From Chromatiales bacterium (lineage in GTDB: Bacteria > Pseudomonadota > Gammaproteobacteria > CAMYNG01): a stretch of 5,979 nucleotides of DNA. The stretch's first letter is position 1; every line of letters starts with the position of its first letter. The stretch covers positions 1 to 5,979 of the forward strand of contig JALSIK010000037.1 of assembly GCA_026990045.1 (NCBI GenBank), written 5' to 3'. The notes under the pieces are model-generated. The model did not search any database, was not told where the DNA came from, and saw only the letters and a list, made by a program, of their open reading frames with translations. Position numbers and translations under genes: made by a program. This document shows, one piece after another, positions 1 through 5,977 of the stretch.

Positions 1-637
1 CGCCGATGTCCACCAGGCACACCCCCAGCTCGCGCTCGTCGTCGGTGAGCACGCCGTGGGCCGAGGCCAGCTGCTCGAGGATGATGTCGTCCACCTCCAG
101 CCCGCAGCGGCGCACGCACTTGACGATGTTCTGCGCCGCGCTCACCGCGCCGGTGACCATGTGCACCTTGGCCTCCAGCCGCACCCCCGACATGCCCACC
201 GGCTCGCGGATGCCCTCCTGGTCGTCGATGATGAACTCCTGCGGCAGGATGTGGAGGATCTTCTGGTCCGCGGGAATGGCCACCGCGCGGGCGGCGTCGA
301 TGACCCGCTCCACGTCCGCCGGCGTCACCTCCTTGTCGCGGATGGCCACGATGCCGTGGGAGTTGAGGCTCTTGATGTGGGAGCCGGCGATGCCGGCGAA
401 CACCGAGTGGATCTGGCACCCGGCCATGAGCTCGGCCTCCTCCACCGCGCGCTGGATGGACTGCACCGTGGACTCGATGTTGACCACCACCCCGCGCTTG
501 AGCCCGCGCGAGGGGTGGGAGCCGAGGCCGATGATCTCCACCTCGTTGTCCGGCGTCACCTCGCCCACGATGGCCACCACCTTGGAGGTGCCGATGTCGA
601 GGCCCACGATGAGGTTCTTCTCGCTCTTCTTGGACAT
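1..637 (-). CDS. ftsA: Cell division protein FtsA, 5' part (runs off the left edge)
   Basis: This is the N-terminal half of FtsA, the actin-like ATPase that polymerises under the membrane, tethers FtsZ through its C-terminal amphipathic helix and recruits later divisome proteins. I translated 212 full codons by hand. The protein opens MSKKSEKNLIVGLDIGTSKV, so the phosphate-1 loop of the actin/Hsp70 fold (DIGTSK) lies at residues 14-19. The family-typical stretches SRGLKRGVVVNIEST (43-57), AGIAGSHIKSLNSHGIVAI (81-99, entering the FtsA-specific 1C subdomain), LPQEFIIDDQEGIREPVGMSG (131-151, about) and HMVTGAV (159-165) follow. The window ends just after VDIG (209-212), inside the phosphate-2 motif (usually DIGGGT). 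The start is an ATG 6 bp after the ftsQ stop. The SD is weak (AGGG with a 4-base spacer, plus GGGGAT further up), unlike the strong SDs of the other genes here, which hints at coupling to ftsQ translation. About half of the usual ~410-residue protein lies outside the window. Identity is very secure. Confidence 0.97.
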   Translation of the reverse strand, partial: MSKKSEKNLIVGLDIGTSKVVAIVGEVTPDNEVEIIGLGSHPSRGLKRGVVVNIESTVQSIQRAVEEAELMAGCQIHSVFAGIAGSHIKSLNSHGIVAIRDKEVTPADVERVIDAARAVAIPADQKILHILPQEFIIDDQEGIREPVGMSGVRLEAKVHMVTGAVSAAQNIVKCVRRCGLEVDDIILEQLASAHGVLTDDERELGVCLVDIG

Positions 638-643
638 GTCGCC

Positions 644-1408
644 CTATCCCCGCTGCCCTTGTCTCTGCCCGGCGGTCCGCCCGCGAAAGCGCACCGCCAT
701 GCCGTTGCCGTAGCGCAGGTCGATGTGGCTGGCCCCGCCGTGGCGCCGGTGCAGCCCGCGGGCGTAGAACCGGGCCAGCCGCGCCAGCCGCCGGCCGAAG
801 CCGTCCCGGCCCAGGGCCACCCGGGTGCCGTCGTCCAGCGCCAGGCGCACCGCCCCGCGCGCGTCCAGCCGCAGCTCGCGCACCTTGCGGCCCGCCCCGG
901 CCAGCGCCGCGCCGGCCTCGCGGAACAGCGCCACCACCCGCGGCCCGCTCCCCGCGGGTCCCGCCAGCAGGGGCAGGTCAGGCGGGCCGCTGCCCGCGGG
1001 GGGACGGAACACCTCGCCGCGGGCGTTGACGAAACCGCCGCCGGCCCAGCGCGCCAGCGGCACCTGCTCGGTGACGGTGATGCGCAGGGTGTCCGGCCAG
1101 ACCCGGCGCACGGCGGCCGTCTCCACCCAGGCCAGGGCCTCCACCCGCGCCCGCAGCGCGGCCACGTCCACGCTGAACAGGCCGCGGCCCACCTCGCCGG
1201 CCAGGGCCCGGCGCAGCATGGCCTCGTCCAGGTGGCGCAGGGCCCCGTGCACCTGCACCTGGCGCACCGGCAGGTGGCCCGGCTGGACCAGCCACCACCA
1301 CAGCCCCGCCGTCGCGGCCGCCGCCAGCAGCGGCGGCAGCAGCCACGGCCAGCGGCGGGCCGCCGCCGCGCCCGGCCTGCGCCCCATGGCTTCAACCCGT
1401 GCGTGCAC
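644..1408 (-). CDS. ftsQ: Cell division protein FtsQ
   Basis: FtsQ is a bitopic inner-membrane divisome protein that forms a complex with FtsB and FtsL and links early and late septation proteins. The 254-residue product has the family layout. It has a short basic cytoplasmic tail (about 1-19, rich in Arg), one hydrophobic membrane segment (about 20-41, with WPWLLPPLL and AGLWWWLV), a POTRA domain (about 46-114, from VRQVQVHGALRH to WPDTLRITVTEQ) and a periplasmic FtsQ/beta domain. Near the end comes HIDLRYGNGMAVRF (about 228-241), the conserved strand contacting FtsB in the family. E. coli FtsQ is slightly longer (276 residues). I chose the GTG start because GGGGAGGGG lies 4 bases upstream. 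The next candidate, an ATG seven codons in, has no comparable SD. With the GTG start the gene overlaps the 3' end of ddl by 17 bp. The stop is TAG, 6 bp before ftsA. The linker around 135-155 is rich in Gly and Pro and poorly conserved. Family assignment is firm from architecture and context; the exact start is likely. Confidence 0.94.
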   Translation of the reverse strand: MHARVEAMGRRPGAAAARRWPWLLPPLLAAAATAGLWWWLVQPGHLPVRQVQVHGALRHLDEAMLRRALAGEVGRGLFSVDVAALRARVEALAWVETAAVRRVWPDTLRITVTEQVPLARWAGGGFVNARGEVFRPPAGSGPPDLPLLAGPAGSGPRVVALFREAGAALAGAGRKVRELRLDARGAVRLALDDGTRVALGRDGFGRRLARLARFYARGLHRRHGGASHIDLRYGNGMAVRFRGRTAGQRQGQRG

Positions 1409-2369
1409 GGAACCCCTCCCCGGCGCCCCCGGCCCCGGCCCGCTCCATGGTGGCGGCCAGGATGCGCCACACCAGTTCGTCGAAATCCATCCCGGCGGCG
1501 CGTGCCGCCATGGGCACCAGGCTGTGGTCGGTCATGCCCGGCACCGTGTTCACCTCGATGATCCAGGGCCGGCCGTCGCCGTCGCACATGAGATCCACCC
1601 GCCCCCAGCCGCGGGCGCCGAGGGCGTTGAACGCCGCCAGCGCCAGGCGCTGGAGCCGCGCCTCTTCCTCCGGCGCCAGCCCGCAGGGGCAGTGGTAGCG
1701 CGTGGTGTCGGCCTCGTACTTGGCCGCGTAGTCGTAGAAGGCGTGGGGCGTCTCCAGCCGGATGAGCGGCAGGGCCCCGCCGTCGAGCACCGCGCAGGTG
1801 TACTCGGGGCCGTCGATCCACCGCTCGGCGAGGACCGGGCCGCCGTAGCGGGCCGCGGTCTCGTAGGCCGGACCCAGCTGCGCGGCGTGCTCCACCCGGG
1901 TCATGCCCAGGCTGGAGCCTTCCAGGGCCGGCTTCACCATGAGCGGCAGGCCCAGGGTGGCGGCCACGTAGTCGGGATCGGTGTCCGGCGCCAGCACCTG
2001 CCACGCGGGCGTGGGCAGGTCCACCCCGGCGAAGAACTGCTTGCAGCGCAGCTTGTCCATGGCCAGCGCCGAGGCCAGCACCCCGGACCCGGTGTAGGGC
2101 ACGCCCAGGGCCTCCAGCGCGCCCTGGACCACGCCGTCCTCGCCGCCGCGCCCGTGGAGCATGACAAAGGCCCGCTCGAAACCGCCCTCCACCAGCTCCA
2201 GCAGGGCCTCGCCGCCCTGCACGTCGATGCCGTGGGCGTCCACCCCGCGCCGGCGCAGGGCGGCCAGCACCGCCTCGCCGCTCCTGAGCGAGATCTCCCG
2301 CTCCGCCGACCAGCCGCCCATGAGCACGGCCACCCGGCCCAGGTCGCCCGCCTGCGGGAACCCGGTCAT
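1392..2369 (-). CDS. ddl: D-alanine--D-alanine ligase (DdlB type)
   Basis: This ATP-grasp ligase joins two D-alanines in the cytoplasm, and MurF then adds the dipeptide to the UDP-MurNAc tripeptide. The 325-residue protein shows the expected series. GGWSAEREISLRSG (18-31) holds the Glu that binds the first D-Ala. LHGRGGEDG (71-79) and YTGSG (92-96) follow, then the ATP-grasp lysine in MVKPALEGSSLGM (144-156) with the omega-loop-partner Ser. YDYAAKY (212-218), GRVDL (256-260), the metal and phosphate-binding IEVNTVPGMT (271-280) and HSLVPMAA (282-289) complete it. E. coli DdlB has 306 residues, so this one carries about 10 extra N-terminal residues and a Gly/Ala-rich tail (about 308-325). That tail coincides with the DNA carrying the ftsQ SD and start. 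The ATG overlaps the murB stop (ATGA), with SD GGAGGA 6 bases upstream inside murB. Its position in the dcw cluster is typical of ddlB. No missing catalytic residue was seen. Confidence 0.97.
   Translation of the reverse strand: MTGFPQAGDLGRVAVLMGGWSAEREISLRSGEAVLAALRRRGVDAHGIDVQGGEALLELVEGGFERAFVMLHGRGGEDGVVQGALEALGVPYTGSGVLASALAMDKLRCKQFFAGVDLPTPAWQVLAPDTDPDYVAATLGLPLMVKPALEGSSLGMTRVEHAAQLGPAYETAARYGGPVLAERWIDGPEYTCAVLDGGALPLIRLETPHAFYDYAAKYEADTTRYHCPCGLAPEEEARLQRLALAAFNALGARGWGRVDLMCDGDGRPWIIEVNTVPGMTDHSLVPMAARAAGMDFDELVWRILAATMERAGAGGAGEGFRARTG
1413..1421 (-). promoter_or_regulatory. Ribosome binding site of ftsQ, inside ddl
   Basis: GGGGAGGGG lies in the last codons of ddl, 4 bases before a GTG. 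It decides the ftsQ start in favour of this GTG, since the ATG seven codons later is preceded by no purine-rich run of similar strength. Confidence 0.65.
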
Positions 2370-3301
2370 GTGCCGTCCTCCCCGGGCTCGCCCACCACGT
2401 GCACCTCCGGCACCAGCTCCACGCCGGTGGCCGCGCGCACCGTCTCGCGCACCTGCGCCATAAGCGCCTCGATGTCGGCGGCGGTGGCGGTGCCGGTGTT
2501 GACGATGAAGTTGGCGTGCTTGGGCGAGACGCAGGCCCCGCCCACGCACACCCCCTTGAGCCCGCAGGACTCGATGAGGCGGGCGGCGTAGTCGCCGGGC
2601 GGGTTGCGGAACACCGACCCGGCGTTGGGCTGCTGGGTGGGCTGGGTGGCGCCGCGCCGCGCCAGCAGGGCGCGGATAAGCTCGCGCCCGGCCTCCGGCT
2701 CGCCCGGCTCCAGGCGGAAGGTGGCGGCGGCGAACCACTCCTCGCCGTCGAACCGGGGCCGCACCTGGCGGTAACCCACGTCGAAGTCCCCGGGCCCGCG
2801 ATCGCGCAGGCGGCCGGCGCGGTCGATGGTGACCACCCGCTCCACCCGGTCCCAGGTCTCGGACCCCACCGCCCCGGCGTTGAGGGCCAGGGCCCCGCCC
2901 ACGGTGCCGGGGATGCCGCACAGGAATTCCAGCCCGCGCAGGCCCTGGCGCACGCACTGGCGGGCGAGCTGGGCGCCGGCCAGGCCGGCCTCGGCCCGCA
3001 CCCGCTCGCCGTTGAGGCGCTCGAAGCCGTTGAGCCGGCGGGTGTGGATGACGGTGCCGCGGAAGCCGCCGTCGCGCACCAGCAGGTTGCTGCCCAGTCC
3101 CAGCCACAGCAGGGGCTCGTCCGGCGGCAACCGCCGCAGGAAGGCGGCCAGGTCCTCCAGGCCGGCCGGGATGTAGAGGCGGTCCGCCGGTCCGCCCACC
3201 CGCCACGAGGTGTAGCCGGCCAGCGGCTCGCCGCACAGCACGACACCGCCCACCATGCCCCCGGCGCCGCCGATCACGGTGCGGGTCCGCTCGCCGCTCA
3301 T
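2366..3301 (-). CDS. murB: UDP-N-acetylenolpyruvoylglucosamine reductase MurB (short type)
   Basis: MurB is the FAD flavoprotein that uses NADPH to reduce UDP-GlcNAc-enolpyruvate to UDP-MurNAc, the second committed step of peptidoglycan synthesis, in the cytoplasm. The FAD-binding parts are TSWRVGGPAD (31-40), GLGSNLLVRD (68-77) and GIPGTVGGALALNAGA (129-144). The substrate-binding region has GYR (176-178) with the probable catalytic Arg. AGSVFRNP (227-234) carries the Ser that serves as proton donor. KHANFIVN (261-268) and the C-terminal Glu of LVPEV (about 299) follow. At 311 residues, and with the compact SCGLKGVCVGGA segment (about 245-256), it resembles the short type II enzymes rather than the longer E. 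coli type I (about 340). Residues 1-20 are Gly-rich and look non-conserved; recognisable homology begins near EPLAGYTSW. The ATG is supported by GAGGAG 8 bases upstream and overlaps the stop of the preceding small reading frame. An alternative ATG at residue 16 has no good SD. Confidence 0.97.
   Translation of the reverse strand: MSGERTRTVIGGAGGMVGGVVLCGEPLAGYTSWRVGGPADRLYIPAGLEDLAAFLRRLPPDEPLLWLGLGSNLLVRDGGFRGTVIHTRRLNGFERLNGERVRAEAGLAGAQLARQCVRQGLRGLEFLCGIPGTVGGALALNAGAVGSETWDRVERVVTIDRAGRLRDRGPGDFDVGYRQVRPRFDGEEWFAAATFRLEPGEPEAGRELIRALLARRGATQPTQQPNAGSVFRNPPGDYAARLIESCGLKGVCVGGACVSPKHANFIVNTGTATAADIEALMAQVRETVRAATGVELVPEVHVVGEPGEDGT
2376..2381 (-). promoter_or_regulatory. Ribosome binding site of ddl, inside murB
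   Basis: GGAGGA, within the longer run GGGGAGGA, lies 6 bases before the ddl ATG that overlaps the murB stop. It falls in the last codons of murB. Confidence 0.7.
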
Positions 3302-3414
3302 GACCGCTTCTCCTCGCGCCGGGGCCGGGACGGGGCCGGACGCCGCAGGCGCGGCAGGCGGGCCACCAGGGGCTCGCCGCAGCCCATGCGCAGGGGCAGC
3401 CGGCGCGCCTTCAT
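3298..3414 (-). CDS. Small basic reading frame between murC and murB (38 aa, unknown)
   Basis: I do not recognise this peptide. It is 38 residues, beginning MKARRLPLRMGCGEPL and ending RPRREEKRS. By count it has 13 Arg/Lys, 3 Glu and 6 Pro, with a single Cys at 12. No hydrophobic stretch is long enough to span a membrane and there is no clear signal peptide. Three things argue that it is translated. GGGAGGA lies 6 bases before its ATG. That ATG overlaps the murC stop as ATGA. Its own TGA overlaps the murB ATG as ATGA. 36 of its 38 sense codons end in G or C, as in the neighbours, though base composition alone would give nearly that. It may be a true small protein, a coupling spacer that carries ribosomes from murC to murB, or remnant sequence. 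No function is claimed. Translation is moderately likely; a conserved role is uncertain. Confidence 0.55.
   Translation of the reverse strand: MKARRLPLRMGCGEPLVARLPRLRRPAPSRPRREEKRS
3310..3315 (-). promoter_or_regulatory. Ribosome binding site of murB, inside the small reading frame
   Basis: GAGGAG lies 8 bases before the murB ATG and encodes Glu-Glu near the end of the 38-residue frame. It supports the upstream murB start over the internal ATG at residue 16. Confidence 0.7.
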
Positions 3415-4871
3415 GTCTCGTCCTCCCGCTGCAGGGCGGCGCCCAGGCCCTGGGCCACCTGGCCGATGCTGCCCGCCCCCAGGGTCACCAGCACGTCGCC
3501 GTCGGCCAGCACGTCGGCCAGCACCGCGGGCAGGTGCTCCAGCTCCGGCACGAACACCGGCTCGGCCTGGCCCCGCAGGCGGATGGCCCGGGCCAGGGCG
3601 CGGCCGTCGGCGCCGGGGACGTGGGCCTCGCCCGCCGGGTACACCTCGGTGAGCACCGGCAGGTCCACCTCCGACAGCACCATGGCGAAGTCCTCGAACA
3701 GGTCGCGGGTGCGGCTGTAGCGGTGGGGCTGGAAGGCCACCACCAGCCGCCGCCCGGGCCAGCCTTGCCGGATGGCCTCCACCGTGGCCGCGATCTCCCG
3801 CGGGTGGTGCCCGTAGTCGTCCACGTGCAGCACCCGGCGCCCGCCGGGCAGGACGTACTCCCCGTAGATCTGGAAGCGCCGGCCGATGCCGGCGAAGCCC
3901 TCCAGGGCGCGGGCGATGGCGGCGTCCTCCACGCCCACCTCGCGCGCCACCGCCACCGCCGCCAGGGCGTTGAGCACGTTGTGCCGCCCGGGCAGGTTGA
4001 GGACCACCGGCAGCGGCGCGGCGCCGTCGCGGCTGACCACGGTGAAGGCGGTGCGCGCCCCCTCCTGGCGGATGTCCGCCGCCCGCAGGTCCGCCTCCTG
4101 CGCCACCCCGTAGGTGCGCACCGGGCGGGTGACCTCGGGCACCATCCCGCGCACGGTGTCGTCGTCCACGCACAGCACCGCCAGGCCGTAGAAGGGCAGG
4201 TGGTGCAGGAACTCGAGGAAGGTGGCCCGCAGGCGGCCGAAGTCGCCGCCGTAGGTGGCCATGTGGTCGGCATCGATGTTGGTCACCACCGCCAGCATGG
4301 GCTGCAGGTGGAGGAAGGAGGCATCGGACTCGTCGGCCTCCGCCACCAGGTAGCGGCCCGCCCCCAGGCGGGCGTGGGTGCCGGCGGAGTTGAGCCGGCC
4401 GCCGATGACGAAGGTGGGATCGGCCCCGCCCTCGGCCAGCACGCTGGCGATGAGGCTGGTGGTGGTGGTCTTGCCGTGGGTCCCGGCCACCGCGATGCCC
4501 ACGCGGAAGCGCATGAGCTCGGCCAGCATCTCCGCCCGCGGCACCACCGGGATGCGCGCCAGGCGCGCCGCCTTCACCTCGGGGTTGGACTCGTCCACCG
4601 CCGACGACACCACCACCACGTCGGCGCCCGCCACGTGGGCGGCGTCGTGGCCGCGGTGGATGCGGGCCCCCAGCCCGGCCAGGCGCCGGGTGACGGCGTT
4701 CTCGCCCAGGTCCGAGCCGGTGACCTCGTAGCCCAGGTTGAGGAGCACCTCGGCGATGCCGCCCATGCCCGAGCCGCCGATGCCCACCATGTGGATGCGG
4801 CGGATGCGCCCCATGCCCGGTTCGGGCCGGCCCGGGTGCAGGTCGGTGGCGCGGCGCCCGTACTCAGCCAC
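3411..4871 (-). CDS. murC: UDP-N-acetylmuramate--L-alanine ligase MurC
   Basis: MurC is the cytoplasmic ATP-dependent ligase that adds L-alanine, the first stem residue, to UDP-MurNAc. With the GTG start it has 486 residues, close to E. coli MurC (491). The N-terminal Rossmann-like domain has IHMVGIGGSGMGGIAEVL (26-43), which binds the UDP part. The central Mur ligase domain has the P-loop GTHGKTTTTS (130-139), AEADESD (177-183), TNIDADH (197-203) and GRHNVLNALAA (295-305). The C-terminal domain has VDDYGHHPREI (350-360) and FQPHRYSRT (380-388). The GTG lies inside the last codons of murG (8-bp overlap) and has GGAGG 6 bases upstream. It gives a 19-residue leader before MGRIRRI. An ATG at that Met (residue 20) has no visible SD, so I prefer the GTG. 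The TGA stop overlaps the next small reading frame by four bases. Function is certain; the start is likely. Confidence 0.97.
   Translation of the reverse strand: MAEYGRRATDLHPGRPEPGMGRIRRIHMVGIGGSGMGGIAEVLLNLGYEVTGSDLGENAVTRRLAGLGARIHRGHDAAHVAGADVVVVSSAVDESNPEVKAARLARIPVVPRAEMLAELMRFRVGIAVAGTHGKTTTTSLIASVLAEGGADPTFVIGGRLNSAGTHARLGAGRYLVAEADESDASFLHLQPMLAVVTNIDADHMATYGGDFGRLRATFLEFLHHLPFYGLAVLCVDDDTVRGMVPEVTRPVRTYGVAQEADLRAADIRQEGARTAFTVVSRDGAAPLPVVLNLPGRHNVLNALAAVAVAREVGVEDAAIARALEGFAGIGRRFQIYGEYVLPGGRRVLHVDDYGHHPREIAATVEAIRQGWPGRRLVVAFQPHRYSRTRDLFEDFAMVLSEVDLPVLTEVYPAGEAHVPGADGRALARAIRLRGQAEPVFVPELEHLPAVLADVLADGDVLVTLGAGSIGQVAQGLGAALQREDET
3421..3427 (-). promoter_or_regulatory. Ribosome binding site of the 38-codon reading frame, inside murC
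   Basis: GGGAGGA lies in the 3' end of murC, 6 bases before an ATG that overlaps the murC TGA. murB has a separate SD about 110 bases further downstream, so this site is not needed for any recognised gene. That is the main support for translation of the small frame. Confidence 0.65.
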
Positions 4872-5964
4872 GGCTCGCCTCCAGGCACACGCGGGCCACC
4901 ACCTCGGTGGCGTCGGGCCGCGCCAGCCGCCGCGCCGCCTGGGCCATGCGCAGCAGGCGCTTGCGCCCGGCGCTGAACAGCTCCTGGAGCTGCTCGGCCA
5001 GGGTCCGCGGGGTGAAGTTGTCCTGGGCCATGACCCGGGCCGCCCCGGCGGCGGCCAGGTGGCCGGCATTGCGGGTCTGGTGATCGTCCACCGCGTGGGG
5101 ATAGGGCACCAGCACCGCGCCCAGCCCGGCGGCGGCCAGCTCGCTCACGGTCATGGCCCCGGCCCGGCACACGGCCAGGTCGGCCCACGCCCAGGCCTCC
5201 GCCATGTCCTCGATGAAGGGCTCCAGCCGGGCCTCCAGGCCGGCCTCGCCGTAGGCCGCCCGGGTGGCGTCCAGCTGGTCGCGGCCGGTCTGGTGCCAGA
5301 CCTCGGGCCGCAGGTCCGGCTCCAGCAGGCCCAGGGCCCGGGGCACGGTCTCGTTGAGGGCGGCCGCCCCCTGGCTCCCGCCCAGCACCAGCAGGCGCAG
5401 GGGCCCGCGGCGGCCGCCGAAGCGCAGCTCCGGCACCGGCAGGGTGCAGATCTCCGCGCGCACCGGGTTGCCGGTGTACACCGCGTTGGCCCGGCCGGGA
5501 AAGGCCTCGGGGAAGCCGGTGAGGACCCGTGCCGCCAGCCGCGACAGGATGCGGTTGGTGGCGCCGGGCATGGCATTCTGCTCGTGGATGACCAGGGGGA
5601 TGCGCAGCAGCCACGCCGCCACCCCGCCCGGGCCGGAGGCGAACCCCCCCAGGCCCAGCACCACCTGGGGCCGGCGCCGGCGCAGCACCCGCAGGGCCTC
5701 CCACAGGGCCTGGAGCATGCGCGCCAGGGCCGAGGCCCGCGCCCGGGCGCCGGTGCCGCGCACCGGGCGTACCGGAATGAAGTCCAGCTCGAAGCCGGCC
5801 TCCGGCACCACCCGGGCCTCGAGGCCCCGCGCGGTGCCCAGCCAGGTCACCACCGCCCCGCGCTCCGCCAGGTGGCGGGCCACGGCCAGCGCCGGGTACA
5901 CGTGGCCGCCGGTGCCCCCGGCCATGATCACCACCCGCAGGCCCTGCATGGCGCCGCCGTTCAT
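4864..5964 (-). CDS. murG: UDP-GlcNAc:lipid I GlcNAc transferase MurG
   Basis: MurG is a GT-B glycosyltransferase (CAZy GT28) bound to the inner face of the cytoplasmic membrane. It moves GlcNAc from UDP-GlcNAc onto lipid I to form lipid II. The 366-residue product carries the first Gly-rich loop AGGTGGHVYPALAVA (15-29) and the second, LGLGGFASGPGG (103-114). It also has IHEQN (126-130), TGNPVR (164-169) and LGGSQGA (194-200) at the start of the donor domain. The UDP-GlcNAc pocket CRAGAMTVSELAAAG (266-280) leads into VPYPHAVDDHQTRNA (286-300), which includes the conserved Asp/His-Gln-x-x-Asn-Ala element. E. coli MurG has 355 residues. I chose the ATG at position 5964 because GGAGGTG sits 6 bases upstream. 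A GTG three codons earlier lies inside that SD, and a later ATG is five codons downstream. murC begins within its last codons. The upstream gene, probably ftsW by family gene order, lies outside the window. Confidence 0.97.
   Translation of the reverse strand: MNGGAMQGLRVVIMAGGTGGHVYPALAVARHLAERGAVVTWLGTARGLEARVVPEAGFELDFIPVRPVRGTGARARASALARMLQALWEALRVLRRRRPQVVLGLGGFASGPGGVAAWLLRIPLVIHEQNAMPGATNRILSRLAARVLTGFPEAFPGRANAVYTGNPVRAEICTLPVPELRFGGRRGPLRLLVLGGSQGAAALNETVPRALGLLEPDLRPEVWHQTGRDQLDATRAAYGEAGLEARLEPFIEDMAEAWAWADLAVCRAGAMTVSELAAAGLGAVLVPYPHAVDDHQTRNAGHLAAAGAARVMAQDNFTPRTLAEQLQELFSAGRKRLLRMAQAARRLARPDATEVVARVCLEASRG
4878..4882 (-). promoter_or_regulatory. Ribosome binding site of murC, inside murG
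   Basis: GGAGG lies within the last codons of murG, 6 bases before the GTG that overlaps the murG stop. It is the reason for calling murC from the GTG and not from the SD-less ATG 57 bases downstream. Its placement suggests translational coupling of murC to murG. Confidence 0.7.
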
Positions 5965-5970
5965 GTCCTG

Positions 5971-5977
5971 CACCTCC
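5971..5977 (-). promoter_or_regulatory. Ribosome binding site of murG
   Basis: GGAGGTG on the minus strand matches the anti-SD of 16S rRNA almost perfectly. It lies 6 bases before the ATG chosen for murG, and it decides that start over the GTG embedded in the SD itself. Confidence 0.8.

Noticed and set aside
638..643. Terminator or promoter in the ftsQ-ftsA gap
   Set aside because: The gap is 6 bp and no other gap exists. No GC hairpin followed by a T run was seen at any junction.
56..1561. 501-codon open frame on the plus strand, antisense to ftsA, ftsQ and ddl
   Set aside because: Low-complexity composition rich in His, Arg and Pro, no recognisable domain, and it spans three real genes on the other strand.
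556..3246. 896-codon open frame on the minus strand in an alternative frame
   Set aside because: It runs across murB, ddl, ftsQ and the ftsA start in shifted frames. Its Arg/Pro/Trp/Ser-rich sequence is the usual product of shifted GC-rich codons.
3298..3430. Possible frameshift joining the small frame to MurC or MurB
   Set aside because: MurC already ends at a normal length after its conserved C-terminal motif, and MurB has its own SD and complete fold. Neither needs the extra residues.
2399..3652. 417-codon open frame on the plus strand, antisense to murB, the small frame and murC
   Set aside because: Crosses several real gene boundaries, lacks motifs, and its biased composition is that of a shadow frame.
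3298..4173. Upstream extension of the small frame to a 291-codon protein overlapping murC
   Set aside because: The part before the ATG at 3414 is an alternative-frame reading of murC, rich in Gly, Arg and Ala and without motifs. Only the last 38 codons have an SD and a sensible start.
3255..4976. 573-codon open frame on the plus strand, antisense to murC
   Set aside because: Its translation is a His/Gly/Ala/Gln-rich string with no family motifs. The opposite strand encodes an intact MurC. Long antisense open frames are expected in DNA this GC-rich.
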